Positions 1-11,560 of a stretch of 64,000 nt of DNA are shown here, in pieces; position 1 is the first letter of the stretch; each line of letters starts with the position of its first letter. The notes under the pieces were generated by a model that saw only the letters and a program-made list of their open reading frames with translations, did not search any database and was not told the origin of the DNA. The stretch lies in NCBI GenBank assembly GCA_011037195.1, contig JAAEAF010002524.1:62001-126000 (forward strand). The letters run 5' to 3'. A program made the position numbers and the translations under genes. Source of the DNA: Triatoma infestans (Eukaryota; Arthropoda; Insecta; Hemiptera; Reduviidae).

Positions 1-1190
1 ATCATTTCAAAACTGTTGGAGTTAATTTGGAACATCTTGGATTTCAGTTGGAAACCTGACTTGAAACTGTTGAAATGCTCATGGCACATACTCCGGGGCG
101 ATCACAAACCATTCTAGAAGCTTTGGAACAAGTTTGTAAACTTAACTGGGTTGGGATATTAATATTAAAAAATAAAGACCTCTAGTTAATGGATCTCTTT
201 CCCTATGGGGGCAAGTGGACTGGCCACTTCTCCAGGGATCTTGGGTCCCAGCCTAACAACACTACATACAGGGCCTGATGAGTTAGTTGTGTGCAAGTAC
301 AGGCTCCCTTCAGTTCACCATAACACTTACATTTGTTCACTTCATGGACAATTCAACAATCCAAGGGAGTCCCAGCTAGGTCTTTTAGATCTCAACAAAA
401 TTTGACTGGTCCAGAGCGTGGTACAGCGTGTGAGGCTTTGTAAGCCCAGGCAGAAAGAACCTAGTCCAGTACTAGAGCTTTGAGGCAACGCTGCATTCTT
501 GCACATCAGTCCCTTATCTCTACGGGATTCACCGCAGATATACCTTGTTTGCTCGAAAAGTCCATGGGTTTTATGCATAATTTTTCATTATCGTTCCTGG
601 ATGACGATATCGTGTCGGCTATGGTGACTCCAGGAGTGTTCTAGCCGGTCTGTGATAGAAGAGGTGACCTGCGAAGGCTCTCCAATTGGAAGCTTTGCCT
701 GCCGGAAGAGCAGTCCAATGAATTGTTAAAGATCTAAATATAAAACAAAAAAGAGAGCTGTGCTGCCGAGGCGAACTTTGGCCTGACCATGCGGATATGA
801 CTGGCACTGCAACAACTGCCAGGGAACACTGCGAGCGCCGGTGTGGACCTGGAGTGCTGTCAGTTGCGTGCTATGGTCCGCCCACAGCGCTCCACAGTAG
901 CAGGCTTGCAGCCAATATATTTATGTATGTACGTACGTGGCTTGAACTATATATTTTCCGCTCTATATCTATTTAGCATTGTTCTAAGTGATGAATGAAT
1001 TTATGTATTTAGTTAATATATTTTGCTTATAAGTGATAAAAACCTGTGATAAATTTATAAAATGTCGAGTTACTCAGACTTGTTATTGAAAGAAGTTATT
1101 GTGTAGTGCGATCTGTTTACAATAAAACATTTTCACTTTCGTGTATAATAAATTATTAATTTTATTTCAGTTTTTCAAAAACACCCCCTT
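1..1190. other. No gene recognised
   Basis: Mixed-composition sequence with only short ORFs that lack recognisable motifs. The part around 580-910 is more GC-balanced than its surroundings and could be an exon or an old repeat, but no splice-consistent reading frame was found. Confidence 0.5.
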
Positions 1191-1245
1191 TCCAAAGGTG
1201 GTGTGAAACCCTTACTCGACTTTCTCTTACTGCACAAGTTATTAT

Positions 1246-2475
1246 TGAAAATCACTTGAGTTTCCGAGTTAAGACTGCGTCAGTGGTTTGCTAGAAACCG
1301 ACGTTTCGCCAATATTGCAATGAGCCTCTTCAGGGCCGTTACACTTTAAGAGCTAACTAGGAACAAAAGGGGCGTGGCTCTTTCCTCCGTCATATTGACT
1401 GCCCTCTTTATCCCCATATTTACTGTATGTGGTGGGCGTGGCCTAATTTTCTCTTCTTTGCCCACGATTAGCTGACGGATGACTAGTGTATGCTTATCAT
1501 CCCACTGCCCTCCTGGCAAAATTTTAGCCTTGTCCTGCTCCGGAAAACCATTTAAATTTTTTCCCATGCTTTTCCACTTCGTTCCCTGAGCAAGGGCAGC
1601 CATGTTCGGCTTAGACGGAGTCTATCGTCTCCATTTAGACTGTTTCTCTCTTTCTCAATTTCCACTGCCTCTCTTATGACACGTTCGTAAAATAATTGTA
1701 TACCTGGGCAAGGACCTTGGTGTCCTCAAAACTTATGAAATGCCCTTAGTGTGCCCTATGTATTATTCCCCACAGCTGCAAGGTATCACTATCATAATCA
1801 TAGTCCCCCTTTTTTGTCGTGGAAACCTGTCTTTTGAACCTTGCTTTGCGAGGATTTTAGAAATGTTCTGCGACACTCCTTGCAATATGAGAAGATAGCT
1901 CTGGTTTTCTCTCTTCTTTCCTCTGGTTTCCTTACACGAGGGTCCTCATGCGTTGGTCTTCTGGCTAGCTCACTCGCCTTTCGTGCGAGAATTCAGGGTT
2001 AGATTCCCGTGAGGACAAAGTCGGTGTTGACCAAGCATCGTTATAAAAACTGAGAAGCTGCAGTTAGTAGCGCCCTAGGTAGCGAAGGCCGGAACCAAAC
2101 GGCGTGGGAATTGCGGAGTGCCTACCACATCTCCCCATTGAAATCGCCGTCTGGCAAGCCTTGGCCTCTTATGGGCTGTTGCGCCATAGGGTTTAGGGGG
2201 TTTCCTCACACGAGGAGGCTGTTAGGCACTATTGAAGAAAGTAGTTATTTGCATATCTTTATAGCCGTTTTGTTTCAGAGCTTGCCGAAGATGATCTTCT
2301 TTGTTGGGTAACTCCATTGGCTCGGCAATCCTGATAGTATGTTTGGTAACTTCTATGTAGGCTGGATATGAGAACTCTTCTTCAATATGGGCGAAACGTC
2401 GGTTTCTAGCAAACCACTGACACAGTCTCAACCTAGAAACTCAAGTGTTTTTCATGAAAATGACCGCGGAAACCT
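1246..2475. mobile_element. DNA-transposon-like element with terminal inverted repeats, no transposase
   Basis: About 75 bp at 1246-1315 recurs inverted at 2385-2455. Both ends share the string ggtttgctagaaaccgacg or its complement, followed by a TTTCGCC block, so this looks like a TIR element of about 1.2 kb. The right end continues to a GACCGCGGAAACC terminus near 2475, while the left end seems to lack the matching outermost bases. No transposase is visible between the TIRs, so the element is probably non-autonomous. A SINE-B copy is inserted inside it (1942-2198). A further end of the same family lies near 61407-61510. The superfamily was not determined. Confidence 0.6.
1942..2198 (+). mobile_element. 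SINE-B copy 1, tRNA-derived
   Basis: The head (1942-2016) folds like a tRNA: GTCCTCA pairs with TGAGGAC over all seven acceptor bases, and CTCGC pairs with GCGAG around a 7-nt anticodon-like loop. The body (GTCGGTGTTGACC onward) matches the copy at 54341-54587. The insertion is flanked by a 17-bp direct repeat, 1925-1941 and 2199-2215, with one mismatch; this is the expected target-site duplication of LINE-mediated retrotransposition. It sits within a TIR element, so it is younger than that element. Confidence 0.8.
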
Positions 2476-3044
2476 AAAAGATTAAGTTATTATTGACAAA
2501 TTTCCTGGAAACTTTATTCTATCCTTTGGAGGACTCCAAGAGAAAGAAAGCAGACACAGTTAGGCCACAAGGGATCAGACCCTTACATCAGTTCTGTCCC
2601 ATTAATGAATACATTCCCAGAAACCTTTCGATCATCTCGCCTACACGTGGAACAACAGCGATGGAAGAAGACGGAAAGGAAAGGAGTTTAGATAACACCT
2701 CCAATCCATAGTCCGAAGACCAAAAGAACACAGCCCGCAGGGAAGGACTTGGGTTAGAAAGAAAATTGATGCTCCCAAAACATTCGAAGAAAAGAATTCG
2801 AAACTAAGCTCCTGGTCTACATCACGTGGAGTTAAGGTAGGTCCTTCAAACTTAGAATTTTCACTAAATTTAACTTCAACTAAAAACTATAATTGAGTGG
2901 GATGTTTGACTTCTCAGAACCCCCTCAAATCTACTTACAATTCTTTAACCACAACGAATACTAACTTTCTACACAATAAACGGTTTTTTTAGGCCTTGGC
3001 TGCAGAAACCATAAGATATTGTGCCATAATCTTATAACAGACAA
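2476..3044. other. No gene recognised
   Basis: AT-rich sequence with only short ORFs. Nothing with family-level similarity was seen. Confidence 0.4.
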
Positions 3045-3595
3045 ATTTTGTAGTTAGTATACCAAATTTAATGAAATTCGTCAGTGTTTGTATGGAGAAA
3101 ATCGCAAAAACTGGTCATTAAAAACGCACTTCCGGTTTACTAATTTTATTGAAACTCGGAATTTTGGCAATTTATTAATTTCTAATTAATTTTGTTCGGA
3201 TGGTACAACTGTATAATCAACTATGATAGCACTTTGGAGAAAAACATAACCCCACCCCTGCTCCAAGACACCCTTTAAATGAGTTTACCCGGGGAAATGT
3301 TACAATTAAAAGTTCATTATATGTGTAGTTAATAAACTTAAGTTTAAAGAAAAAATCGTTGGAGCCGTTTTAGAGAAAATCCAAAAAAACTGAAACAAAC
3401 AATGTGTAAAATGGTACTTTCGGTTGAACGAGCTTATTCTCAGGACTCCTGGTTAGTACTTTAACGAAATATCAAGTTTGAACATTCTGACATTTTTGGA
3501 CTCATGGGCCCTCAAAACGGATATTTCCGGTGAAAACTCGATATCGAAAATTTAATACGATTCAATACTTCCTGTTATTAGGAAAGTAAACAATC
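3045..3595 (+). mobile_element. MITE-M copy, partial
   Basis: Contains the family landmarks in order: cacttccggtt, aaactcggaattttggcaa, the block ending in atgatagcactttggag, aaatcgttggagccgtttt, a second ttcggttgaa, and a terminal tatttccggtgaaaactcg with taggaaagtaaac. The 5' terminus typical of the family is missing. It is followed at once by another copy. Confidence 0.65.
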
Positions 3596-4728
3596 TGGTG
3601 TGAAACACTCACACGACTTTCACTTACTCCAATATAATAACATAGTTACATAGTCTCTAGCTTTTCGAACTCTAATATGTGTTTTATTATAATTTACTTG
3701 TTTAATTGCGCTTAGTTCGATTCCTTCTTTTATGTTGTTGCTAGAAACTAGATTTTGATTGAATTAGCTCATGCGCAGATTTCCATCTTTATAGTACTCT
3801 TTCAATACTTTGTGGGCTGCGCCACTTGCATAAAATTAAGGACAATATAATGAATAGCTAAAAACTCCAGATCTAAGAAAAGTTGTTTTAACTAAATATT
3901 CTGAATTCCTTTTGGAGAAATTTTTATGGGTGTTTAACATCAATTTTATTTTGGCCCACTAGTATAAACGGCAAAAACAAAATGGCCGGTCTTCCATTTC
4001 CGCCTAATTCTGTTTTGCTTTCTGTTTCAACAATGGAATGTTAATTCTGAGTTTTTTCTTTATAACTCGCACTAATTATATGAAACAGTGTTAAGTTAGC
4101 AGTAACGAATTTTTTTTGTATTTTTTTTATATAAGAATTTGATTTCACAATTTGATAATCTGATACCTACGGAGGGAAAATTAGTAAACTAAAATTCTAA
4201 ACTAGATTTTTCATAGAAATAATTAGTAAATCACCTGTGTAGAAGAGAAGATGTGAAATATGGCGTATGTTAGGCCAATCAGAAATTTAGAATTATGTTG
4301 ACCACACACGCACTTCACGGAGAAATGTTTCAAATAAAAGATTGTAAGCTCTTTATATGTGTAGTTATTTACTAAGTTTCAAGAAAATCACAAAAAAAAA
4401 AAAAAAAAATCAGTAAAATGAGCACTTCTGGTTGATGGATTTTGCCCCGAAATTTTTGTGTTTAAATGGACTGCAACTTTTTTGTGTTTGAAATATTTTT
4501 TTTCACACACACACATATACAGATCATTTTCTAAAAACCACTTTTTTGGGGGATTCAGGAGACCTCCTCAAAACATGTGAATACTCAATTTGGAAAATCT
4601 GGCACGATGGCAATACTTGTGCTTGCTAGGTAGGTAGGAGGAGTAAGAGAAAGTAATTCAACTTGAAACCAAATTTGTGAATTATATTAATGCAGTAAGA
4701 GGTTGTGTGAGAGTTTCACACCAGATTT
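3596..4728 (+). mobile_element. MITE-M copy with both terminal motifs
   Basis: Begins with the family 5' end ctggtgtgaaacactcacac then gactttcacttactcc. The 3' side holds aggagtaagagaaagtaa at about 4638-4656, followed by a second, inverted terminus (agtaagaggttgtgtgagag then tttcacaccagattttt) ending near 4728. The inner part is diverged, with an A-rich run at 4396-4410 and a short CA run near 4506. It lies directly after another MITE-M copy, so the two form a head-to-tail pair. Confidence 0.65.
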
Positions 4729-5265
4729 TTTCTATTTTCTTGCAAGTGGCTTCATGATATTTTTTACATGGTCTACTGACTGACTATACGTCACATGGTC
4801 TACACATCATTTGTAAGTATTTTGCATGGAAATTGATTACGGAGTAGTTGCTGGTATAAGACTTCAGACTTCTCTGCAAAAATATTGTACGAGTTCCAAC
4901 ATGTAAAACAGTGTTTAATGACAAAGCCACAGGTAATAGAGAAATTGCAACGTTTGTAGTAAATTTGTCAACTTGTTGTTGAGAAAGGCGCTTAATAGAA
5001 AGTCACCGTATTGTTTCACTAGACACTTTTTGTATTACATTGTTTATTGACATGTAAAGCTGCCAGATATCTACGTGACATGTAAACTAGACAAAAAGCG
5101 AATGTTGTTGCTGCGATGCATGCAAGTTTGACAGGGCAGTAATAGTTTCTTTTCTTTCTAATACTGGAGAGAGGGGATGTTTGGTCGCGGTGGTAGATTA
5201 GAGCAGCGGCTGGAGAGGGGCAAACTGCCAGGCTCAGTAGCTTCTCGCCACCAAGCCACACCATT

Positions 5266-5405
5266 GTCTCTATGGACTAGCTCATCTGCTTTTCAATTAT
5301 TTCTGTTTCGTACATTCATTTAGAAATTTCTTAAAAGAAAAATCTTGCTAGTGTCTTGTGAAGTTTTCTCTTTTATTCGGAAAAAATAAATAAAAGAAGG
5401 AAATG
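5266..5405 (+). other. Possible untranslated first exon of gene 1
   Basis: The segment ends in a consensus splice donor (GTAAGT at 5406-5411). A plausible acceptor, ttttggcaacag ending at 6842, lies 24 bp before the gene 1 start codon. If spliced this way, the 165-bp tandem array at 5901-6790 would lie in the leader intron. No transcript evidence is available, so this is a weak inference. Confidence 0.2.
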
Positions 5406-5900
5406 GTAAGTGATTTTTGTTTTTATTTATTTTTTAATTTTAAATGAATATATTAAAAACTAAAAATATTTATCGTCGTTGAAAAATAGTTATACACACT
5501 AATAACCGTATCACATAGACATACAAACCTTTGCGCATGCAGGCGACGTGTTTTCACTTGCATTTAGGAGAGACTTGGTATTCCAGTGTGGCTTGCCCAG
5601 TACAGCCCCATATGGCCTGTAGAATCCTTGAACCTTCTTGCTAACGGTTCCTCAGATTAGAGCTGCCCTAACCACTAACTTCTCTCAACCTACGCTCTCA
5701 ATTTAACTAATTTTCTATTTTTCTTTTTAATTTCATTTTTTTTTTTCTTTTTAATTTCATTTTTTTTTTTTATTAAAATATAAATATAATATTTAAATTT
5801 AATCTTGCCTAATTCCTCTCTATTCCAAAAGACGATAAATTATAGTGTGAAAACTACCTAACTAAAACATAATAAAGTAATCTAAAATTCACCCAAAATA

Positions 5901-6790
5901 TTTTCTAGTAAATTTAATTCTCGATAATTTTGTTTATAAGCATTTTTAACATAAAATTGATTTTACGAAGATATACGCAAAAATGTCAGTGTTTCTCCTC
6001 TTTAACTTGATGTTTGTTGCAAATACTTGCTTATGACTAATCCTACAAAAATTTTCTACAGGACATAAATTGTAGTAAATTTAATTCTTTACAATTTTGC
6101 TTATAAGCATTTTTAACATAAAATTGATATTAACGAAGATATACGCAAAAATGTCAGTGTTTCTCCTCTTTAACTTGATGTTTGTTGCAAATACTTGCTT
6201 ATGACTAATCCTACAAAAATTTTCTACAGGACATAAATTGTAGTAAATTTAATTCTTTACAATTTTGCTTATAAGCATTTTTAACATAAAATTGATATTG
6301 ACGAAGAAATACGCAAAAATGTCAGTGTTTCTCCTCTTTAACTTGATGTTTGTTGCAAATACTTATGACTAATCCTACAAAAATTTACTACAGAACATAA
6401 ATTGTAGTAAATTGAATTCTCTGTAATTTTGCTTATAAGCATTTTTAATATAAAATTGATATTAACTAAGATATACGCAAAAATGTCAGTGTTTCTCCTC
6501 TTTAACTTGATTTTTGCAAATATTTATGACTAATCCTACAAAAATTTACTATAGGACATAAATGTAGTAAATTTAATTCTCTACAATTTTGATTTTAAGC
6601 ATTTTTAACATAAATTGATATTAACTAAGATAGACGTAAAAATGTCAGTGTTTCTCCTCTTTAACTTGATGTTTGTTGCAAATACTTACGACTAATCCCA
6701 CAAACATTTACTATATGACACAAATTGTAGTAAATTTAATTCGCTACAATTTTGGTTGTATACAGTTTTATCATAGAAAGATATTAACCC
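5901..6790. repeat. Tandem array of about 165-bp units, about five copies
   Basis: The string atgtcagtgtttctcctc recurs at about 5983, 6151, 6320, 6483 and 6643, giving periods of roughly 160-169 bp. Each unit also carries ttgcttataagcatttttaa and ttgatgtttgttgcaaatac or a close variant. Units near the start of the array are almost identical; the last decays near 6790. The array ends about 80 bp before the ATG of gene 1, so it occupies the proximal promoter or leader intron. Confidence 0.9.
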
Positions 6791-6866
6791 AGACAGATAG
6801 AGCAAAATTGTGCTAGAAGGCTGAATTTTATTTTGGCAACAGTTTAGAGTGTGATCTGTGTGGGAC

Positions 6867-7109
6867 ATGGCTAGTGACGGTCAGGTAGTGGCAGCTGCGG
6901 CTCGCTGGTCGGACGAGCACTCCTACCTGTGGCAGCTGCTTCAGAAGACCAGTTTGCCGGCCATCGTCAAGGTGGTCAAGGGCCAGTACTCCGTGCTTGG
7001 AGTGCCATCGCTTCCAAGCCCCGGTCTGCAGACTACCGCTCTACTGGTGTCCCATGGTCCCAGAAGGGCCATCATTGCTCAACCTGTCAAGATTAAAGAA
7101 GGACGTCGT
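6867..7109 (+). CDS. Gene 1 exon 1 (residues 1-81)
   Basis: Starts at ATG in the context gacATGG and ends at donor GTAAGT (7110). It encodes the start of the CABIT domain, including SYLWQLLQKTSLPAIVKVV and HGPRRAIIAQPVKI. Phase 0 at the 3' border. Confidence 0.8.
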
Positions 7110-10100
7110 GTAAGTAATATCTGGTATTGTTGAGCTAAATTTGATCTAACTTACTGGCTGTGACTCTCAAAGTAAACAAAGAAAAATACCTTAAAAAACA
7201 TAATGATTTCTAGGTGGTGGCTGTTGGCCCAAGAATTGTAATACCCGAGAGCTATCCTGGCTATTTTGAGCTGCTCAGCGAAGAAGGCCGTGGTATGAGA
7301 GCTATGGAAAGTGTTTCCGAAGTTGGCCGCCGGAAGCCGGAATGTCTATGCTTGGTAAGGCAACCAATTAGGGCATTAGCTGCCCGTGTGGACAACGATG
7401 GCACGATACACTCCGCTGGTCCAAGGTTGATACATCCCGGAGAGACCATATTTCCACTTGGTGAAGTTCATCTACCTCCTTATAAGACAACGTAAGATCT
7501 GATTTATAGTTCTTTCTCAGTAGCCTGTGGCAGCCTTCCGCGTTTGTCGGCTGTTTTTAGTGTTCTATTTTAGGAAGTTTTAGTGGAATAATTAGCCCTA
7601 TTCTGGCACATTAGCGGCCACTATTCCTCAGAGATTGATTTATCCAAAATAAGCACCCATGTCCGATGGACACAAAGTTACTTCTTAAATGTTGTTCTTT
7701 GTAAATGGTTTATCGTAGTGAGTTTGTTACAGGTTTCTACATTGTATCGATTCTCGACGAGAAAACATACTGTTAGGTCTGGACCAGCGAGGTCGATTCA
7801 GCGCTGTAGCTAAAGAAGAGAGCATATCTGGTGTGCATTCTGCTAGGAATCTGTTAGCCAAGAGGATGCCATTAACTGTGAGGCTGGTGCATGGTCCTCC
7901 GCCAATGGGCCTCCGAGGACAAGCTCAGTTTGTGCCAGAACTCCGCTTGCTAGCGGTTAAACACGAAGAAGCACTCTTTGCACTTCCTTTGCAGAAGGTA
8001 AGTATAAAGATTTAAGCTCTGGACAATAAGGTTTTAATCGGTCCACCGGAAGCACCACTTCATTGAATAGATTTTTCACTTTTTTGTGATTTTCTCGAAA
8101 ACGGCTCCAACGATTTTTTTTAAACATGGAGTATCAACTACACATACAAAATGCTACCTTGTATGTGAAAAATGTTCATTTTTCTGGTAAAATTCATTTA
8201 AGGGGGTGTTCTGGGGGAGTGGGGTGACGTCATGCTTTCCTCTAAAGTGCCATTTCAGTATATTATACCATTCTATGGTATATATAATATTAATAAGAAT
8301 TTAATATTGTTGCTAAGATCCCGAGTTTGAAAAATCGATTTATCTGGATTGCGAATTTTTGCCTTATTACATTGCGCAGTCCTTTTTCAGTTATATGTGC
8401 AATTTGTAACTGGGGACTGACTGTATAAATAAATCAGTACTGTGTAAACTGCGGTAAGAGAAAGTCGTGTGAGTGTTTCACAGAGATTTTTGTCATATAA
8501 AATAGTTATATTTTTATCTTGCATTTTCGATGTGATCTAAATCTCAATGAATGAGACACATCAACCAGTCTGCTCTCATTCTAAACTTAAGGATTGTTTT
8601 GTTGCAGGAATGCAACGGTGTTATCCCAGTACCGCTAGGAGTGCCACTAAAATTCCAAGTAGCTAGAAATCAAGAAACCTTGAAGAATTTACACGAACTC
8701 CAGCGATTAATAGATAAATGCTTGCGATTAGTGTTAGAAGCTGCCGATCGTGCTCACGTGTTGGACAGTAAAATTTCTGAAAAAAGTCTTGGCACAAGAA
8801 GCGGACATGGAGGGCATCATGCACAGCACAGCAGTAGCAATCATGCACATCAGACAAAGAGTACAGTGCAGAGGTCTAGCTCGCTGGACGTAGCGATAAG
8901 TAATGATAAGGCGCCGGCTGTGTTGCCTGAAGACTATGATGATATCGATCAGATATATGATTACGTCAGAGGTTTGTAAATATTTTAATTAAGCTATGGT
9001 GTTTTTCGGTTCAAATCCTGAATCCTAAAAAGGTGTATATTCAAGATTTCTTGGTTTGGATTTGCTAGGGTTTTTCCGTTGGATCTTTTCTCAAAAAATT
9101 GCAACTAGGAAGATACCTTGATGGCTTTGTAATCAGCGATTCCACCTGCGCCTTTACTGAATGGGCAAAAGATGCTGGGAATTTTGTAATTGGAATAGAA
9201 ACACTACTAATCTAATCTAGATCTCAGGGGCCTCCTTTAGGGAAAAGGATGCACTTAGGGCACAAATGGATCAAATGTATTTCCACCCGAATTCATCTCA
9301 TATCAGCGCAGTATTATTAAAATATACCGAGACAATATTTCTGACTATATTTCCTGTGAGGGGGGTCCGACAGGACCCAGTTTTGCAGATGTTTACTCTG
9401 CAAGCAGTACCCTTGACCAAGGAATATTCCTCCTTAGCTCAAATTTTATTTTACCAAGCAGATTAACGCTGCTTCAATTATTCTACCAGATTGAGAGCAG
9501 TAACTGAGGTCTAGATGGTTGGAGAGCCACTATAGTTCGACTGACATGGTGAGTTTTTCTGAACTTTGCAGAAGAAGTCACTTTCCTCAAGAGGAGCAGA
9601 TTGAGAGGGCACCTGGCTCTCGGTGACAAAGGCTGGTAATCCTGTTTGGTGAGACCAACAGGTCTAAAAACAGCCGGGTATGGCGCAGAAGCTCTCTAGC
9701 AAAAGAAAAAAATAACTGGAATTGGGTAGACTCGTACACCAGAACTAAAGTCAATGCTCAGTTGGATCCGGTGGAACAGCCTAACCTCCTGAAGATCTGA
9801 GTCAATCTTTTGGATTAGAGGAACATCATTATGAGGTTACTCTTAACGAAGTGAGAGAATCGAAACAGATTTCTATCTGTGCATTTAAAGGCCCAACATT
9901 TCCCTGACCACTTGCATGTTCACCGATGCATTCTCCTCATTCTATTCTTGCAGGGGTCCCTCATCCTGCAAACTTGACTATGGACCCTTGCTTTACTCTA
10001 ATCCCCAAGCAGGAACACTCAGACTACGAATGATACGTTTTTCTTAACAACTCAAGATTTGTTCAAAGATGGCCACTACAAACAATAATGCTAAAATTGT

Positions 10101-11505
10101 AAAATTAAAACTCTTGATGAATCTTATGTGTTTGTTTTGCAGGCTTTGCACCTCTGCCTAAAAATATTAGGTTACCATTTTCTGACGCTGCAGATGTAAG
10201 CGTCAAATGTACGACGGGCGATAAACCTTTACCCCCGCCAATTGAAACTATTCCCAAGAAGTCGCAATCAACGAAAGCAGAAAAACGTACTCGTAAGGTA
10301 GGTTTCGTATATAATCAAGATTTTTATTTTACATGGGACTTTTTTTTTGTTTCCAACCGGAATTTTTATTTTTTTCTTACTGTTATTGAATTTCCGAGGC
10401 CGAGCGAAGTCTTGCTGAAGTGCTGGTTCTGTGACGTTGGCCCCCTAGTCTGCAGAATAGCAAACACTACTTATGGGGGTCTTACAATTTTGGATAAGAG
10501 AAAAATTGCGGCCAACAAGAAACAAGAAGGAATTGTAAATAATACCGGCGCCATAGGCCACCTTACGGTCATAATCAGATTCAGAGAAACTGTAGGTTTT
10601 GGTTTGTGGCCACGTGTCCCAGGGAGCTTCATCCACATCTAACCATTACCTTTATTGCACAGAGTTCATGTTTTATCTGTTCGAAAATAATATGAGAATG
10701 CCTCGGCAAACTCAATGACCTGGGAAGAAATAATAAAGTTACCCTATACTAGGTGCCAATGCATGTTGGCGTTGAGGGTAACGAGATGGCCGACACTCTG
10801 GCAAAAAAAGGTGTAGTAATCCTGTTTCATGTGAGCAGCTGTGGCCGCGCAATGTCGCAAGCATCATAAACACATAAAATAAAATTATGCGAGAATCACA
10901 TTTTGGAAATCTCTTGCCAACTTAGAAAGAAAATAAACAAATTATGGATAAAGTAAACAATGTTTAATGCAATAACAATACAAGGTAGTGTAAAATGTAA
11001 TGCATCACTCTGCATACCTATAAACTTTGACTGTTTGTTGCCAGGTGAGCACTCAGTAATACTTCTAATTTCTAATATCAAGTTGTTTCTTTTGCAGGAC
11101 ACGAACAATAGTGAAAGTTGCGAAGGAGCCGGCAGCGGAAGTAGTGGATGCGAAAGAAACAATCATTATGTGAAGAACTGTGTGCCATTCAAAGGAAGAG
11201 TGCTGCGACAGAAGGGTAGTTCGTCCAAAGGCCGTCTCGGAAACACCAGCCTGGCTAAGAGCAGCAGTCTGGGCTCGGCCGGTCGTTATAAATCCTTGTC
11301 AGATCTTCTAGGCATCGACGCAAATACTTTAGATTCATCACAATCCGGCGGTCGTAATTCTGGCGATTCTTCTGGCCAGCCAATACTGTGTGAGAAACGA
11401 TCGCGAACATTATCCCGTCCGTTATCCTTGACTAACCTTGTCTATGATGACAATATTATGGTAAACACTCCACTTTTGGCACATTCTCGTACTTTGTACT
11501 TGTGA
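6867..11505 (+). CDS. Gene 1: CABIT-domain adaptor protein, GAREM/THEMIS-like (six exons)
   Basis: Six exons join in frame into 570 codons plus stop: 6867-7109, 7214-7491, 7733-7997, 8608-8971, 10143-10297 and 11098-11505. Every junction has GT-AG borders and compatible phase. Residues about 15-300 form a CABIT domain, with LPAIVKVVKGQYSVLG near the start and PLGVPLKFQVA near the end. An acidic tyrosine cluster (DYDDIDQIYDYVRG, about 371-384) and PLPPP (412-416) follow, and then a Ser-rich tail. In this family such sites bind Grb2 or other SH2/SH3 proteins downstream of receptor tyrosine kinases; that role is inferred here. The start is fixed by an in-frame TGA at 6852. No C-terminal SAM domain, which some GAREM proteins have, was found. 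Exact orthology was not tested. Confidence 0.8.
7214..7491 (+). CDS. Gene 1 exon 2 (residues 82-174)
   Basis: Acceptor tttctag ends at 7213 and donor GTAAGA starts at 7492. It encodes the middle of the CABIT domain (RIVIPESYPGYFELLSEEGR and PRLIHPGETIFPLGEVHLP). It leaves two bases for the next exon. Confidence 0.8.
7733..7997 (+). CDS. Gene 1 exon 3 (residues 174-262)
   Basis: Acceptor gtttgttacag ends at 7732 and donor GTAAGT starts at 7998. The spliced reading is open throughout and includes NILLGLDQRGRFSAVAKEES and LPLQK at the end. It completes a phase-2 codon from exon 2 and ends in phase 0. Confidence 0.8.
7998..8497 (-). mobile_element. MITE-M copy in gene 1 intron 3, reverse orientation
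   Basis: Read on the minus strand it has the usual order of landmarks, seen on + as gattttctcgaaaacggctc, caactacacatacaaaatg, ctttcctctaaagtgccatt and cccgagtttgaaaa. It ends with ggtaagagaaagtcgtgtga and tgtttcacagagattttt at about 8455-8497. It covers most of the intron and stops about 110 bp before exon 4. Confidence 0.7.
8608..8971 (+). CDS. Gene 1 exon 4 (residues 263-384)
   Basis: Acceptor ttttgttgcag ends at 8607 and donor GTTTGT starts at 8972, a weaker but acceptable donor. It finishes the CABIT fold (PVPLGVPLKFQVARNQETL), then a helical stretch, a His/Ser-rich linker and the acidic tyrosine cluster. Phase 1 at the 3' border. Confidence 0.8.
9230..9990 (+). pseudogene. Possible degraded LINE coding remnant in gene 1 intron 4
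   Basis: Broken frames on the + strand resemble retrotransposon ORF2, for example LNEVRESK followed by FKGPTFPDH near 9835-9920, which recalls the KAPGPDG-type start of a reverse transcriptase. Stops and frameshifts are frequent. The identification is weak. Confidence 0.3.
10143..10297 (+). CDS. Gene 1 exon 5 (residues 384-435)
   Basis: Acceptor tgtttgttttgcag ends at 10142 and donor GTAGGT starts at 10298. The first codon is completed from exon 4 and the frame stays open (FAPLPKNIRLPFSDAADV). It contains a PLPPP motif and a basic end. Confidence 0.75.
10690..10835 (+). pseudogene. LINE-B RNase H fragment in gene 1 intron 5
   Basis: The frame reads VPMHVGVEGNEMADTLAKKG, which matches the last RNase H motif of insect LINEs (VPGHVGVEGNE, AD, LAKKG). 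A stop codon precedes it, and only this short piece is recognisable. Confidence 0.6.
11098..11505 (+). CDS. Gene 1 exon 6, terminal (residues 436-570)
   Basis: Acceptor tttcttttgcag ends at 11097. It encodes a low-complexity Ser/Gly tail with basic-Ser segments (SSLGSAGRYKSLSDLLG, RSRTLSRPLSLTNLVYDD) and stops at 11503-11505. A cryptic donor ATG|GTAAAC at 11460/11461 in phase 0 would allow splicing to a further exon and replace the last 14 residues; no such downstream exon was recognised. AATAAA at 11555 supports the terminal reading. Confidence 0.7.
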   Translation, partial: DTNNSESCEGAGSGSSGCERNNHYVKNCVPFKGRVLRQKGSSSKGRLGNTSLAKSSSLGSAGRYKSLSDLLGIDANTLDSSQSGGRNSGDSSGQPILCEKRSRTLSRPLSLTNLVYDDNIMVNTPLLAHSRTLYL

Positions 11506-11554
11506 CAGTTCTTAGCTTAAGAGCATCCGCCAACAGTTCGGACTGTGTTCTTGA

Positions 11555-11560
11555 AATAAA
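11555..11560 (+). terminator. Candidate polyadenylation signal of gene 1
   Basis: AATAAA lies 50 bp after the gene 1 stop codon. It is a common hexamer in AT-rich DNA, so support is positional only. Confidence 0.4.

Noticed and set aside
1290..1345. Hammerhead-ribozyme-like CTGAAGA ... GCGAAAC on the minus strand in the TIR element end
   Set aside because: The core partly fits and a stem can be drawn beyond GAAA, but the required base pair and cleavage site after the third stem are absent and the other copies do not keep CTGAAGA.
7261..7449. Minus-strand ORF opposite gene 1 exon 2
   Set aside because: Shadow of the CABIT-coding exon on the other strand.
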